A stretch of 50,801 nt of DNA from Pseudomonadota bacterium (GTDB lineage: Bacteria; Pseudomonadota; Gammaproteobacteria; Burkholderiales; Burkholderiaceae). The stretch spans positions 1 through 50,801 of the forward strand of contig JAEZQX010000314.1 of NCBI GenBank assembly GCA_023441105.1, read 5' to 3'. The position numbers were made by a program, and so were the translations under genes. This document shows positions 1-8,048 of the stretch, in pieces (position 1 is the stretch's first letter; each line of letters starts with the position of its first letter). Below the pieces are notes generated by a model. It was not told the DNA's origin and ran no database searches. It saw only the letters and a program-made list of their open reading frames with translations.

Positions 1-2
1 CC

Positions 3-1061
3 TGCAAGGATGCGGGCATCGATCCGCATCGGATCGACGGCTTCTCCTCCTACAGCAACGACCGCGCCGATCCTTCCCGCCTGTCGGCCGCTCTCGGCAT
101 CGACCAGTTGCGCGTCAGCCTGATGCAATGGGGCGGTGGTGGCGGCGGCAGCTCGGCGGCTGTTGGCAATGCGGCGGCGGCGGTCGCCGCCGGCATGGCC
201 GATTGCGTTGTCGTGTTCCGCTCGCTTGCACAAGGACAGTACGACCGCTTCGGCCAAGGCCCGGTTGCGGCCACCGTTTCAGGCGACAAGGCTTTCGAGG
301 TGCCCTACGGTGTCATGTCGCCCGCTCAGCGCTTCGCGATGAAGGTCAACCGATTCATGTACGAACACGGCGTCGAGCGGAGCGCCTTGCGGGCCATCGC
401 GCTGGCATCCTACGCCCACGCCCAGTCCAATCCGCGTGCGGTCATGTATGGACGGCCGCTTGATGAGGCGAAGTACGACGAGTCGCGCTGGATCGTCGAG
501 CCGTTCCGGTTGTTCGACTGCTGCATGGAGAACGACGGCGCCGCAGCCCTGATCCTCGTGCCCGCCGAGCGAGCGCCGGACCTGCCGCATCCCCCAGTTT
601 ACCTGCTGGGATCTGCGGCCGGCTCCGACCATCGCTGCCTGGCAGCAGCGCACAATGCGCCGAACTATGCCTCGTCGAGCTTCGCCAGCGTCGCGCCGAA
701 CCTCTACCAGATGGCGGGTGTCGCACCCAAGGACGTCGACGTGGTGCAGAGCTACGAGAACTTCACCGGCGGCGTGCTCATGAGCCTTGTCGAGCACGGG
801 TTCTTCCGGCCCGAGGAGGCCAACGAATTCCTTGTCACGGAGAACCTGCTGGCCGAAGGTGGCCGGCTGCCTCTCAACACCAGTGGCGGCAACCTCGCTG
901 AATGCTATGTTCATGGCATGCAGTTGGCGCTCGAGGGCGTCAGGCAGATCCGCGGCTCCTCCACGCGCCAGGTCCGCGATGCCGACGTGTCGCTGGTCAT
1001 CGGCGGACCGATGGTATCGCCGGTGAGCAGCCTGATACTCGGTTCCTCGGCCACTTTGTGA
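3..1061 (+). CDS. Thiolase-like lipid-transfer protein, 5' partial
   Basis: The gene enters from the left edge; the first complete codon is at base 3 and about 352 residues are visible to the TGA at 1059-1061. The visible part has the features of the thiolase family called non-specific lipid-transfer proteins: a glycine run near residue 42 followed by an Ala-rich helix, and a C-terminal segment with NTSGGNLAE and YVHGM. In this family the enzyme works on acyl-CoA substrates and often pairs with a DUF35 protein, as in the Ltp2-ChsH2 retro-aldolase of steroid side-chain breakdown. The next gene, 8 bases downstream, is such a DUF35 protein, so the two probably form one complex. Whether this one is a true thiolase or an aldolase cannot be read from the sequence. 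The N-terminus lies outside the window. Confidence 0.85.
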   Translation, partial: CKDAGIDPHRIDGFSSYSNDRADPSRLSAALGIDQLRVSLMQWGGGGGGSSAAVGNAAAAVAAGMADCVVVFRSLAQGQYDRFGQGPVAATVSGDKAFEVPYGVMSPAQRFAMKVNRFMYEHGVERSALRAIALASYAHAQSNPRAVMYGRPLDEAKYDESRWIVEPFRLFDCCMENDGAAALILVPAERAPDLPHPPVYLLGSAAGSDHRCLAAAHNAPNYASSSFASVAPNLYQMAGVAPKDVDVVQSYENFTGGVLMSLVEHGFFRPEEANEFLVTENLLAEGGRLPLNTSGGNLAECYVHGMQLALEGVRQIRGSSTRQVRDADVSLVIGGPMVSPVSSLILGSSATL

Positions 1062-1069
1062 GATCGCCA

Positions 1070-1519
1070 ATGCCCGAGCCCACCTCGTACCTGCCCGACG
1101 GCCTGCCCATTCCCGTCCCCGACCCCGATGGCCTCAGTACACCGTATTGGCACGGCCTACGGGAGGGCAGGATACGGGTGCAACGCTGCAACGTCTGCAA
1201 GACATGGCAATGGGGCCCCGAGTGGATCTGCCATCGCTGCCATTCGGAGGATCTCGGCTGGCAAGAAGTCGCCGGCGAGGGGGTGATCTACAGCTGGGAG
1301 CGCTCCTGGCATCCCGTGCATCCGGCGCTCAAGGGCGCGGGTCCCTATGTCGTGGTCCTGGTGGAATTGCCTCATGCGGGCGGCATCCGGATGATCGGCA
1401 ATCTCCTGGGAGATCCGCAGCAAGTCGTGAGGATCGGTGCGACGGTGGCGGCGGAGTTCGAGCATCACCCGCAGGCGAAGCCGGCATTCAGCTTGCTCCA
1501 GTGGCGGGTGCGGGAGTAG
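1070..1519 (+). CDS. Zn-ribbon OB-fold protein (DUF35)
   Basis: A 149-residue protein starting at ATG 1070, eight bases after the thiolase-like gene. Residues about 40-58 hold two Cys-x2-Cys pairs (CNVC and CHRC), the rubredoxin-like zinc ribbon of DUF35 proteins. The rest fits the OB-fold, with the family-like GVIYSWE strand after the ribbon. In known cases the DUF35 partner binds the acyl-CoA and supports a thiolase-fold lipid-transfer protein. The tight spacing indicates translation coupled to the upstream gene. The frame is open upstream into the thiolase gene, but the alignment with family members begins near MPEP, so 1070 is the chosen start. Confidence 0.88.
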   Translation: MPEPTSYLPDGLPIPVPDPDGLSTPYWHGLREGRIRVQRCNVCKTWQWGPEWICHRCHSEDLGWQEVAGEGVIYSWERSWHPVHPALKGAGPYVVVLVELPHAGGIRMIGNLLGDPQQVVRIGATVAAEFEHHPQAKPAFSLLQWRVRE

Positions 1520-1580
1520 GCGGCAGCCTTGCGGTGACCTGAGGAACGTACGCCGAAGCCGGGATCCGGGGGCACTGGCG

Positions 1581-2582
1581 CTAGTTGACCTTGACCCCGG
1601 CGTCTTTCGCGATCTTCTGCCACTTGGCTGCTTCGTCGGCCATGAAGGACGCGAACGACTCCGGCGTGCTGCCGGCTACCTCGATCCCCATCGCCTCGAA
1701 CCGCTGCTTGATCTCGGGTGTCTGCAGCACCGCCACGATCTCCCGGTTCAGCCGGTCGACGATCGGCTTCGGCGTGCCGGCCGGCATCAGGATGCCGAAC
1801 CACTGCAGTGCTTCGAAGTCCGGCAGGCCGGATCCGGCAACGGTGGGCAGTCCTGGCGCGACCGGTGAGGGCTTGGCGCTGGTCACGGCCAGGGCCTTCA
1901 ATGCACCCTTCTGCACATGGGGCAGGAACGCTACTGCCGTCCCGAAGGCGAGCGAGACCTGACCCCCGAGCAGGTCGGCGATCATCGGCGTGTCTCCCTT
2001 GTACGGCACGTGCAGCATCTCGATGCCGGCCCTCGACTTGAAGTACTCGCCGATCAGGTGCGAGACCCCGCCATTCCCACTGGACGCGAACGTCAGCAGT
2101 TCCGGCTTGGCCTTCGCCAGTGCGATCAGCTCCGCGACCGAATTGGCCGGTACCGACGGAATGGTGACCAGCATCACGGTGGCGGCACCGATCAGCGTCA
2201 CCGGCGCGAAGTCCCGCGTCGGCTCGTAAGGAAGGGCGCTGAATACGCCCGGCGCGATCGCATGTGTGCTGCTGGTGCCGATCAGCATCGTGTACCCGTC
2301 CGGTTGGGCCTTCGCGGCGATGTCCGAACCGATCGTGCCACCGGCTCCGCCCCGGTTGTCGACGACGACCGGCTGTCCCAACCGGTCCCGCAGCTTCTCG
2401 GCGATCGTGCGCGCGACGGTGTCGGTCGAGCCGCCCGGCGGGAAAGGTACGATCAGGCGCAGCGGCCGGTCGGGCGCGAAATCCATCCGGGGCTGGGCCT
2501 GTCCGTGCGCAGGCGCAATGATGCCGAGGCTGGAGATGACGGCGCAGGCCATCGCAATACGAAGCAGGGAAGTCGGTCGCAT
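1581..2582 (-). CDS. Bug/TctC-family periplasmic solute-binding protein
   Basis: A 333-residue tripartite-tricarboxylate-transporter receptor. It has an N-terminal signal peptide (hydrophobic stretch ending near AHGQAQ), then the Bug hallmark near the N-terminus (RLIVPFPPGGSTDT), the ADGY-like QPDGYTML segment, and a C-terminal WQKIAKDAGVKVN tail. Such proteins bind carboxylates in the periplasm; members often occur as orphans without TctA/TctB, as here. Start chosen at ATG 2582 because GGAG sits 8 bases upstream; a TTG five codons further up is less likely. It is the last gene of a minus-strand set with a flavoprotein and an amidohydrolase, so its ligand may be the substrate of those enzymes. 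The ligand cannot be predicted. Confidence 0.9.
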   Translation of the reverse strand: MRPTSLLRIAMACAVISSLGIIAPAHGQAQPRMDFAPDRPLRLIVPFPPGGSTDTVARTIAEKLRDRLGQPVVVDNRGGAGGTIGSDIAAKAQPDGYTMLIGTSSTHAIAPGVFSALPYEPTRDFAPVTLIGAATVMLVTIPSVPANSVAELIALAKAKPELLTFASSGNGGVSHLIGEYFKSRAGIEMLHVPYKGDTPMIADLLGGQVSLAFGTAVAFLPHVQKGALKALAVTSAKPSPVAPGLPTVAGSGLPDFEALQWFGILMPAGTPKPIVDRLNREIVAVLQTPEIKQRFEAMGIEVAGSTPESFASFMADEAAKWQKIAKDAGVKVN

Positions 2583-2620
2583 GGAATCTCCGTTCAAGGA
2601 CCTGGCCCGCGACAGACGGG

Positions 2621-3847
2621 TCAGGGGGCTGTTCTCAGCACGCCATCGGCGATTCGTTCAGCAGTGCTGATCGAGTCGGTCATGCCCAGGTGGCCATGCC
2701 CGGTTGCAATCCAGAGCCCGGGATTGTCCGGCGCGGGGCCGACCACCGGAACCGTGTCGGGCATGCACGGGCGGTGCCCCATCCACTGCGTCGACTCGAC
2801 CTGATCGAGCCCCGCAAAGGTTTCGCGGGCGATTCCCGCCAGCAGTTCGGCCCGTTTCGGATTCGGCGGACGCGACAGGCCGCCGATCTCGACGGTCCCA
2901 CCGGCGCGGATCCCATCCTCCATCGGCGTCACAAAGACCTTCCGGTCCGCCAGGACCACCGTCCGCGACACGACCTGCGGGCCACCCTGGAACTGGACGT
3001 GGTAGCCGCGCTGGCTCTCGAGGTGAAGCCGCACACCAAGCGGGTCGAGCAGGCGACGCGACCAGGCCCCCGCTGCGACCACGACCTGGTCGAACCCGTT
3101 GGTCCTCGCGTCGTCCTGTACCTGCCAGCGCCGGCCGGCGAGCGGCGTGATCCGGTCGACCTCCTGCCGGACCAGCCGTGCACCGCCGTCGACCGCAGCC
3201 TTGACGATCGCCTGCACATAGCGGAATGGGTTCAGCACCGTTGCATGGTCGGGAAGGAACATCCCGACCTGATAGCGGGGGCCGACCCGAGGCTCCAGCG
3301 CGACGATGCCGGCCCGATCGAGCTGCTCGAAGATGAATCCGAAACGCTTGCGAAACGCCCAGGCACCCGCATCCTTGTCGAGTGCTCGCTGGTCGGGATA
3401 GAGGTGCAGGTGGCCGCGCTGCGCCCGGAGCTCAGGAATGCCGCGCTCCCGGGTCCGCGCGCCATGCTTGTCCACGGCGCCGGCGTGAAGGGCTGCGAGG
3501 CTGGCGGCCGCCGCGTCGATCCGGTCGGCCCGGGTCGAGGCGACGAATCGGGCCAGCCAGGGCGCGGCACGCGGAAGATAGCTCGGCGGCAGATAGAGTG
3601 GCCCGCGAGGATCGGCAAGCATGCCGGGGATCGACGCCAGCACACCCGGCATGGCCATCGGCGTCACCGAGCTTTCGCTGATTGCGCCGGAGTTGCCGTA
3701 GCTGCATCCCGTGCCCGGCTCGTCCCGATCGACCAGGGTGACCGCCGCCCCCCGGCGGGTCAGGTGGAGTGCGATGCAGGCGCCGATGATGCCGGCGCCG
3801 ATCACCGCAACTTCGATGCGGCTAGCGGCGCTTGTCGGAGACGACAT
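2621..3847 (-). CDS. FAD-dependent oxidoreductase, D-amino-acid-dehydrogenase-like
   Basis: About 408 residues of the DAO/DadA family. The N-terminus has the Rossmann dinucleotide fold (VIGAGIIGACIALHLT, then an acidic residue at the end of strand 2 in TLVDRD) followed by GCSYGNSG, which is typical of DadA-like enzymes that bind FAD. The C-terminus has the second FAD-contacting segment (MPDTVPVVGP, then TGHGHLG). These enzymes oxidise D-amino acids or other secondary amines, passing electrons to the respiratory chain. The start at 3847 overlaps the upstream amidohydrolase by 26 bases, so the two are probably translationally coupled; ATG 3853 is an alternative. Amidohydrolase plus amine oxidase suggests stepwise breakdown of an N-substituted amino compound (inference). 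Confidence 0.87.
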   Translation of the reverse strand: MSSPTSAASRIEVAVIGAGIIGACIALHLTRRGAAVTLVDRDEPGTGCSYGNSGAISESSVTPMAMPGVLASIPGMLADPRGPLYLPPSYLPRAAPWLARFVASTRADRIDAAAASLAALHAGAVDKHGARTRERGIPELRAQRGHLHLYPDQRALDKDAGAWAFRKRFGFIFEQLDRAGIVALEPRVGPRYQVGMFLPDHATVLNPFRYVQAIVKAAVDGGARLVRQEVDRITPLAGRRWQVQDDARTNGFDQVVVAAGAWSRRLLDPLGVRLHLESQRGYHVQFQGGPQVVSRTVVLADRKVFVTPMEDGIRAGGTVEIGGLSRPPNPKRAELLAGIARETFAGLDQVESTQWMGHRPCMPDTVPVVGPAPDNPGLWIATGHGHLGMTDSISTAERIADGVLRTAP

Positions 3848-5042
3848 TCCCATCCTTGATGACGATTTGCAGCCGCCGCAGATGGTTGATGTTGTCGAGC
3901 GGGTTGCCGCCAACGACGATCAGGTCCGCGCGCTTGCCGATCTCGATCGTCCCCATATCGTCGCCGACGCCGCAGATTGCAGCGCCGTGGCGGGTGGCGG
4001 CAACCAGCGTCTGCCACGGCGTGGCACCGCTGCGCGTCCACAGGCCCATCTCCAGCAGTGCGGCATCCTTCAGCGGCCTGATGTCCGAGCCCAGCGCCAT
4101 CTTGACCCCGGCCTCGACAGCCTTCTGGAACCAACTCCCATGCACGTCCGAGGCAGCTTCGGCGCGGCAGCACAGCGAATGGCTCAAGCCTCGTTGCTGG
4201 GTCCAGCGGCTCTCCCACTCGTTGGTGGCCTGCCTGGGTGTGAGATGGCTGATCGCCAGGGTGGGCACCAGCCAGGTGTCGTGCTTGAGCAGCAGTTCGA
4301 TGCATTCATCGTCGAGGATGTAGCCGTGCTCGATGCTGTGCGCGCCGAGCCGGATCGCGCTCTTGACGGCATCCGGATTGGTCGCATGGGCCATCACCTT
4401 GAACTCGCGCCGATGGCAGATATCGAAGGCCGCCTTGAGTTCGTCCTCGAGCAGGAACGAGTGAGTGTGCAGATCCCAGGCCGGCCCCATGATGCCGCCC
4501 GAGAGATTGAGCTTGATGTGATCGACTCCGTTCTTGATCTCCTCGCGGATCGCCTTGACGAAGCCGTAAGGTCCGTCGCATTCGAGCGCATGTCCGGACG
4601 TCAGGAAGTGGCCGCCGGTCGTGGTCAGGAAGTGCCCGCTGGCAAACAGGTGTGGCCCGATGTACTGCCCGCTCTGGAAGGCTCGCTTCCAGGCGACGTC
4701 CATGTAGTCGTGTGATCCGGCGCAGCGAAAGCCGACGATGCCCGAGTCCTTCAGCGCGCTGATCAGGCGGTGGCCGAACAGGGTGACCTGATCCGCCAGG
4801 GGCATATCGCTGGGCGAAAGATAATCCGGATGGATGTGAACGTCCCAGAGACCGGGCAACAGCCAGGCGCCTGCCAGATCGATGATCTGATCGTCGGTGG
4901 CAGCTTGAATCGACTGCCCGGGCGTCGTCCGCGGAGAAGCAATCGCGGCGATCCGCCCGTCCTCGATGACGACGGTGGCGTCCTCGATCGGCGTCGGGGA
5001 CAGGCAGTCGATGACATTGGCGTTGACGAGTCGTGTGCGCAT
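3822..5042 (-). CDS. Metal-dependent amidohydrolase (imidazolonepropionase/prolidase-like)
   Basis: A 406-residue amidohydrolase-superfamily enzyme. The metal ligands are visible: H69-x-H71 in DVHIHPD, a candidate bridging lysine K176 in HIKLNLS, H218 in VMAHAT, H238 in HSIEHGY, and D319 in ALGSDI. This pattern matches the binuclear group that includes Xaa-Pro/imidazolonepropionase-like hydrolases, which split cyclic or linear amide bonds. No signal peptide is visible, so it is cytoplasmic. The ATG at 5042 lacks a good Shine-Dalgarno sequence but gives the natural N-terminal beta strand. It lies downstream of the IclR gene on the same strand and overlaps the flavoprotein gene. Repeated GCAATACC sites occur just upstream. 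The substrate is unknown. Confidence 0.88.
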   Translation of the reverse strand: MRTRLVNANVIDCLSPTPIEDATVVIEDGRIAAIASPRTTPGQSIQAATDDQIIDLAGAWLLPGLWDVHIHPDYLSPSDMPLADQVTLFGHRLISALKDSGIVGFRCAGSHDYMDVAWKRAFQSGQYIGPHLFASGHFLTTTGGHFLTSGHALECDGPYGFVKAIREEIKNGVDHIKLNLSGGIMGPAWDLHTHSFLLEDELKAAFDICHRREFKVMAHATNPDAVKSAIRLGAHSIEHGYILDDECIELLLKHDTWLVPTLAISHLTPRQATNEWESRWTQQRGLSHSLCCRAEAASDVHGSWFQKAVEAGVKMALGSDIRPLKDAALLEMGLWTRSGATPWQTLVAATRHGAAICGVGDDMGTIEIGKRADLIVVGGNPLDNINHLRRLQIVIKDGNVVSDKRR

Positions 5043-5095
5043 GGGAGGGAGGGCTGGAGTCGGGTCGGATCATGCTAGGAGATGGCGTGGAGGCC

Positions 5096-5124
5096 TGCAA
5101 TACCGAGGATCGCAATGCAATACC
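5096..5124. promoter_or_regulatory. Direct repeats TGCAATACC, putative IclR binding array
   Basis: TGCAATACC occurs at 5096-5104 and again at 5116-5124, a spacing of 20 bases (about two helical turns), with a further GCAAT at 5112. The array lies 54-82 bases upstream of the amidohydrolase start, between it and the IclR gene. The same GCAATA core forms an inverted pair in front of the IclR gene at 6076-6097. Shared half-sites at both places suggest a common regulator, most simply the IclR protein. Binding is inferred, not shown. Confidence 0.45.
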
Positions 5125-5127
5125 TGA

Positions 5128-6048
5128 TCAGACGAATCCGAGACTTCGGGAAATCTCCGCTGCGGTCTGCATCAGGTCGGCGCCATGGCGCTGCTGCAAC
5201 CGGGTGATCGACAGGCGGGGCGACGGAGCGGCGATATTGATCGCCCCGACGACCCGACCTCCACGATCGAGCAGCGGCGCACCGATCGCGACGTCGCCGA
5301 TCTGCGATTCCTGGTTGTTCAGCGCGAAGCCTCGCTTGCGCGCTTCCAGCAACAGGCTCCAGAGGCGGCGGGGGTCGGTCGCGGTGTTGGGTGTCAGCGC
5401 CTTGCGGTCCGATGCCGCGATCAGGCGCTTGGCCTCGTCATCGGGAAGGCGGGACAGGATCGCCCGTCCCGGCGCAGTGCAGTAGGCCGGCAGGCGAGAA
5501 CCGATGTGAAGGTCGACGCTGACGGAGTGCCGGCTCGGAAAACGTGCGATAAAGACGACGTCGGTACCCGCCAGGCGGGTGAGATTGACGGTTTCGCCGC
5601 AGGCCTGGCTGAGTGCTTCGAGATGCGGCAGCGAAGCCATCCTGACGCGATCCTCGGCCAGTACGGTATGTGTCAGCTCCAGCATCCGGTACGAAAGCGA
5701 GTAGGCGCGGGATTCGGGATGCTGGCTCAGATAGCCGAGCGCGCGCAGTGTGTGGGTGGCTCGCTGGGCGGCGCTCTTGCCGAGGCCGCTTCGCTCGGCC
5801 AGTTCCATCAGCGTCAGGCCGCGACCCGATGCGCTCAGCAGTTCCAGGATCTGGAAGGACTTCGCCACCGAGCCGATGAACAGCCTGTCACCGCTCGGCA
5901 GGCGGACCTGGCGGCCAGCGGCCTCGGGGTCTTCATCTGCTGCCGGGCGAGTCGGGGCGTCCGACTCGGTCCCGGGGGCAGTCCGCTTTCCCGATCGACC
6001 CGCAGGTGGAATTGCAGCGGCCTTGCCGGCGCGAGGTTGTCTGGTCAT
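5128..6048 (-). CDS. IclR-family transcriptional regulator
   Basis: A 306-residue regulator. After a basic, Pro/Ala-rich leader of about 70 residues comes the winged helix-turn-helix (LTLMELAERSGLGKSAAQ, then a wing ending in RAYSLSYRML) and the IclR effector domain (YCTAPGRAILS, then NNQESQIGDVAIGAP and VVGAINIAAP). IclR proteins bind small organic acids and control neighbouring catabolic genes. It sits head-to-head with a Bug receptor gene (6198) and upstream of the amidohydrolase operon on its own strand, so it likely controls both. The ATG at 6048 is chosen; the frame stays open to 6222 but that would cover the operator region. No strong ribosome-binding site is visible. Confidence 0.88.
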   Translation of the reverse strand: MTRQPRAGKAAAIPPAGRSGKRTAPGTESDAPTRPAADEDPEAAGRQVRLPSGDRLFIGSVAKSFQILELLSASGRGLTLMELAERSGLGKSAAQRATHTLRALGYLSQHPESRAYSLSYRMLELTHTVLAEDRVRMASLPHLEALSQACGETVNLTRLAGTDVVFIARFPSRHSVSVDLHIGSRLPAYCTAPGRAILSRLPDDEAKRLIAASDRKALTPNTATDPRRLWSLLLEARKRGFALNNQESQIGDVAIGAPLLDRGGRVVGAINIAAPSPRLSITRLQQRHGADLMQTAAEISRSLGFV

Positions 6049-6071
6049 CGAACGGCTCGAAGCGATGCTGT

Positions 6072-6097
6072 TATCGCAATACGATAGTTGATATTGC
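6072..6097. promoter_or_regulatory. Inverted repeat operator between IclR and Bug genes
   Basis: GCAATA at 6076-6081 and TATTGC at 6092-6097 form an inverted repeat with a 10-base spacer. A second overlapping dyad, TATCG-CAATA-CGATA, covers 6072-6086. The site lies 24 bases upstream of the IclR start and about 100 bases upstream of the divergent Bug gene, the classic position for an autoregulated divergent operator. The half-site recurs at 5096-5124 in front of the amidohydrolase gene. Confidence 0.5.
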
Positions 6098-6122
6098 AAA
6101 GGGTTTCCACTGAACCTAGCAT
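6094..6122 (+). promoter_or_regulatory. Possible sigma70 promoter for the divergent Bug gene
   Basis: TTGCAA (6094-6099) and TAGCAT (6117-6122) are 17 bases apart, each matching four of six consensus positions. The -35 box overlaps the right half of the GCAATA/TATTGC dyad, so a bound regulator would compete with RNA polymerase. The match is modest and the call is tentative. Confidence 0.3.
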
Positions 6123-6197
6123 CGATCGGCACGCGGGGCGATCGTCCCTCAAGCCGCCATGCCCCGGCGGCCGCATTCCTCGGAAGGAGTCTCTCCC

Positions 6198-7175
6198 ATG
6201 TACGGAAGTGTCCTGAAGGCATCCGTCGCGCTTGCCTGTTTCATCATCCCGGCGCTGGGCGCTACACAGGGGGGAAGTTTTCCTGACAGGACGGTTCGGC
6301 TGATCGTGGCGTACCCGCCAGGCGGGAGTACCGACACGGCGGCACGGCTGGTCGCAGAGCACCTGACGCGCTCGCTGGGTCAGACGGTCGTGGTCGAGAA
6401 CAAGGCGGGTGCGGGAGGCACGATCGGCGCCGGCTACGTTGCGAAGGCGACGCCCGACGGCTACACGCTGCTGTTCGGTTCCGCCGCTGAATTGAGCATC
6501 GCGTCGGTGACGAGGTCCAGCCTGCCATTCGATACGCTACGCGACTTCGAGCCGATCACGCTCGTCGGCCTGGTGCCGTTTCTCCTGGTGACGAACCCAT
6601 CGGTGCCGGCGAAGAACCTGAAAGAGCTCATCGCCTGGATCAAGGCCAACCCTGGCAAGGTCAACTACTCCTCGTTCGGCAACAACACGACCAATCACAT
6701 GGTTGGCGAGTCGTTCAAGGCGGCAGCCGGCGTGGAGGCCGCCCACATCTCATACAAGGGAAGTGCGCCGTCGATCACCGATCTGCTCGGCGGGCAGGTC
6801 CAGTACACGTTCGACACCATCACCGCTACCCTGCCGCATGTCCGCAGCGGCGGGCTGCGGGCGCTCGCGATCGCGCTGCCGGAGCGCTCGGCACTGGTGC
6901 CGGACGTGCCTACCCTCTCCGAGAGCGGCTTGCCCGGTTTCACCGGCGGCACCTGGTTCGGCATGCTGGCGCCGGCGGGCACGCCGCCGGTCGTCGTCGA
7001 GAAGATCAGCCGTGAGGTCGCTGCCTTGCTGAAGTCGGATGCGATGCGCAAGGAGTTCGCCGACAAGGGCATCGAGCCGGGCGGCTTGACGCCCAAGGAG
7101 TTCGGCCAGTTCATCAAGGACGAGAGTCGTCGTTGGACCGATCTGGCGGCGAGAATCGGCTTGAAGCCCGAGTAG
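6198..7175 (+). CDS. Bug/TctC-family periplasmic solute-binding protein
   Basis: A 325-residue orphan receptor. The start ATG 6198 follows GGAAGGAGT by 9 bases. A signal peptide (MYGSVLKASVALACF... ending near LGATQG) precedes the Bug hallmark RLIVAYPPGGSTDTAARL and the ATPDGYTLLFGS segment; the C-terminus ends in a WTDLAARIGLKPE tail. It is transcribed away from the IclR regulator, whose operator lies in the shared intergenic region. With the second Bug gene at 1581-2582 the locus has two receptors around one set of enzymes, perhaps for related ligands. No TctA or TctB gene is near. Confidence 0.92.
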   Translation: MYGSVLKASVALACFIIPALGATQGGSFPDRTVRLIVAYPPGGSTDTAARLVAEHLTRSLGQTVVVENKAGAGGTIGAGYVAKATPDGYTLLFGSAAELSIASVTRSSLPFDTLRDFEPITLVGLVPFLLVTNPSVPAKNLKELIAWIKANPGKVNYSSFGNNTTNHMVGESFKAAAGVEAAHISYKGSAPSITDLLGGQVQYTFDTITATLPHVRSGGLRALAIALPERSALVPDVPTLSESGLPGFTGGTWFGMLAPAGTPPVVVEKISREVAALLKSDAMRKEFADKGIEPGGLTPKEFGQFIKDESRRWTDLAARIGLKPE

Positions 7176-7228
7176 AGGTTGGTCGGGGAAGCAGCCATGA
7201 GTCGCCGCTTGTCGACCGTTCGCGCCGC

Positions 7229-7252
7229 TCGGATCCGGCCGACCGGATCCGA
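7229..7252. terminator. Strong hairpin between convergent genes
   Basis: TCGGATCCGG (7229-7238), a CCGA loop and CCGGATCCGA (7243-7252) form a perfect 10-bp stem with a 4-base loop. It lies between the converging ends of the Bug gene (7175) and the lipocalin-like gene (7277), the expected place for a shared bidirectional terminator. There is no T-tract on either side, so it may act as a 3'-end stabiliser or a weak terminator. Confidence 0.5.
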
Positions 7253-7276
7253 CCAGCATGGGGTGTCGGGCCGTGG

Positions 7277-7903
7277 CTATTCCACCCGCCACCACACGAG
7301 CCTCACCTTCACCTTCGACTTGCCATCCGGTGCCAGAAGCGGAGCAGTGTCGATGACGAGGTTGCCCTCCTCCATGCGAAGGTAGCGAATCTGCTCGGAT
7401 CCAACCCACGCGGGATTGGTTGCCGCCTCGACCTTGTGCGTCAGCGTATCGCCGTTTGCTTTCCAGGTGCCGTAGTACGCGGACGAGTTCATATAGAGCT
7501 GCTCCCTGTCCTTCGACGCGTCGGCACTATCCGGCACGGGCACCTTGCGCATCTGATGATCGGCAGTGAGCGTCGCATGCATGCGACCACTGGCGCTGTA
7601 CCAAAGCTGCCCCGACGGGTTCTCGCCCCAGGGTCTCGACACCTGGTTGGTCTCGATGTTCGTTGTCGTCAGCGAGAGGAGTTGCCAGATGCCAACTGGA
7701 CTATCCAGCTGCTGTGCGACGGCGGCCAGGCTCAGCGAGGTCCCGGCAAGGAACGTGGCGCACCTCATCAGCGACGCGGCCCCTGACGCCTTGATCGAGA
7801 TGGTCGTGGTTTTTCCGGGGGGCGCGAGGGCACACGGAGGCGTGAGCGCAGGCCCGGTTATCGGCGCATGCATGGCACGCGGGACGGTTTGGGATGTGTT
7901 CAT
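7277..7903 (-). CDS. Lipocalin-like domain protein, probably secreted
   Basis: A 208-residue protein if started at ATG 7903, which follows AAGGAG by 7 bases. An internal ATG at 7765 would give a protein that begins directly with a convincing signal peptide (MRCATFLAGTSLSLAAVAQ), so the mature form probably starts near Gln-Gln-Leu-Asp after AVA. The domain then reads VGIWQLLSLT, a central GQLWYSASGRMHATLT segment, and YYGTWKANGDTLTHKVE, the pattern of the small lipocalin-like family of about 140 residues found in proteobacteria. Function in this family is mostly unknown; a role in binding a small hydrophobic molecule is only suggested by the fold. The gene stands alone. Confidence 0.75.
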   Translation of the reverse strand: MNTSQTVPRAMHAPITGPALTPPCALAPPGKTTTISIKASGAASLMRCATFLAGTSLSLAAVAQQLDSPVGIWQLLSLTTTNIETNQVSRPWGENPSGQLWYSASGRMHATLTADHQMRKVPVPDSADASKDREQLYMNSSAYYGTWKANGDTLTHKVEAATNPAWVGSEQIRYLRMEEGNLVIDTAPLLAPDGKSKVKVRLVWWRVE

Positions 7904-8048
7904 GTCGGCTCCTTGAAGCGAAGCGCGAGAGTTTCGGGCGGGGTGTCGTCGTCGTGCGACGGCCCGTCGCCGCACCACGTGGTAGAAGGCCGAGAAGACC
8001 TTGCAGTCCTGCCACTCTGGCCAGCGGCCAGACTAAGGATGCGGGCTG

